Positions 7,134 to 7,834 of a stretch of DNA of 7,834 nucleotides are shown piece after piece; the stretch's first letter is position 1, and every line of letters starts with the position of its first letter. The notes beneath the pieces were generated by a model. That model did not search any database and had not been told where the DNA came from. It worked only from the letters and a program-made list of their open reading frames with translations. The position numbers and the translations under genes are program-made. The stretch comes from Oscillospiraceae bacterium (GTDB lineage Bacteria > Bacillota > Clostridia > Oscillospirales > Acutalibacteraceae), in assembly GCA_902796295.1 (NCBI GenBank), contig CADBOL010000116.1, positions 1 through 7,834 on the forward strand. Reading direction: 5' to 3'.

Positions 7134-7834
7134 ATGATAATTGCCGGAATTCAGAAGATTAAAATGGATTTCGCGGGAGAAGTTCTTTTTGATGATATCT
7201 CCTTCGATGTCGGAGAGCGTGATTTCGTCGGCCTTATCGGGGCCAACGGAACCGGTAAAACAACGCTTTTTAAAATAATTACCGGTGAGCTTGAGCCGGC
7301 GTCGGGCTCCGTTTTTATCTCCAAAAACCTGAAAATCGGATATCTTGAACAGCACGCCTGTCAGGGCTCAAGAAGGAGCGTATATGACGAGGCGCTTGTT
7401 TCGTTTTCTTCTCTGATTGAAACAGAATCGGAGCTCGAGAAGCTTTCAATTCTGCTCGAGGCAAATCCCGAAGACCGCGACGAGCTTATCAATAAGCAGT
7501 CAGCCCTTCAGGAAGAGTTTGAGAAAAACGGCGGTCTCACTTACAGGAGCAGGACCGCGTCGGCGCTTAACGGCCTCGGTTTTACAAATGAGGAGTTTTC
7601 ACTCACCTGCGACAAACTCAGCGGAGGCCAGCGCTCGAAGCTTTCGATGTGCAAGCTTCTTCTCAGCGGAGCGGATCTGATTCTGCTTGACGAGCCGACA
7701 AATCACCTTGATATATCCGGCACTGAATGGCTCGAGGATTATCTTCAGTCATACAAAGGTTCCGCTGTTATCATTTCACATGACAGATATTTTCTCGATA
7801 AAATCTGCAATAAGACAGTCGAGATTTCAAATAA
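7134..7834 (+). CDS. ABC-F family ATPase, N-terminal portion (cut by window edge)
   Basis: ABC-F proteins are soluble twin-ATPase translation factors or ribosome protection proteins without membrane domains. The first 233 residues are present and the frame is open at the edge. They cover the first ATPase domain: Walker A GANGTGKTT (36-44), Q-loop region YLEQH (70-74), a charged, probably coiled helical arm (about 83-132), signature LSGGQRSKL (162-170), Walker B LILLDEPTNHLD (182-193) and H-loop ISHDRYFLD (214-222). The layout resembles Bacillus YdiF. The start is ATG 7134, 3 nt after the manA stop, with no clear ribosome binding site, so translation may depend on coupling to manA. Whether it gives antibiotic resistance or is a housekeeping factor cannot be told without the interdomain linker and the second domain. 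Confidence 0.95.
   Translation, partial: MIIAGIQKIKMDFAGEVLFDDISFDVGERDFVGLIGANGTGKTTLFKIITGELEPASGSVFISKNLKIGYLEQHACQGSRRSVYDEALVSFSSLIETESELEKLSILLEANPEDRDELINKQSALQEEFEKNGGLTYRSRTASALNGLGFTNEEFSLTCDKLSGGQRSKLSMCKLLLSGADLILLDEPTNHLDISGTEWLEDYLQSYKGSAVIISHDRYFLDKICNKTVEISN

Overview
The window looks like the chromosome of a Firmicutes bacterium of class Clostridia, most likely the Ruminococcaceae/Oscillospiraceae side. This is inferred from the strong GGAGG-type ribosome binding sites, sigma-A promoters, Clostridia-like protein sequences, and a ZTP riboswitch with an attenuator in front of a purine operon. No mobile element, CRISPR array, tRNA or rRNA was seen.

Left and centre (1-5783, minus strand): a seven-gene purine operon, read in the order purE, purF-like, purM, FNT-family channel, purN, purO, and AICAR formyltransferase (cut by the left edge). 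The genes overlap or lie within a few bases of each other, except for a 64-nt gap between purN and purO. The last two steps of IMP synthesis, usually done by the two-domain PurH, are split here. AICAR formyltransferase is a free-standing C-terminal PurH domain that resembles the eukaryotic ATIC domain. IMP cyclohydrolase is an archaeal-type PurO. The PurF homologue keeps its PRPP loop and four Fe-S ligand-type cysteines but has lost the residues of its glutaminase site, including the N-terminal Cys nucleophile. A complete but compact formate/nitrite-type channel gene is wedged between purM and purN with overlaps on both sides.

Divergent intergenic region (5784-6176): reading left, a consensus extended -10 promoter, a ZTP/ZMP riboswitch (pfl motif), and an intrinsic terminator that shares the riboswitch's 3' conserved strand, then purE. 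Reading right, a second sigma-A promoter serves manA.

Right (6177-7834, plus strand): a class I mannose-6-phosphate isomerase gene, followed 3 nt later by an ABC-F ATPase gene that runs off the right edge.

How the parts fit (inference): ZMP/ZTP builds up when 10-formyl-THF is scarce. The riboswitch would then turn on the operon, which holds both formyl-transfer steps of the pathway (PurN and the AICAR formyltransferase) and a possible formate channel that could help refill the formyl pool. That makes the operon a candidate closed circuit joining one-carbon supply to purine synthesis.
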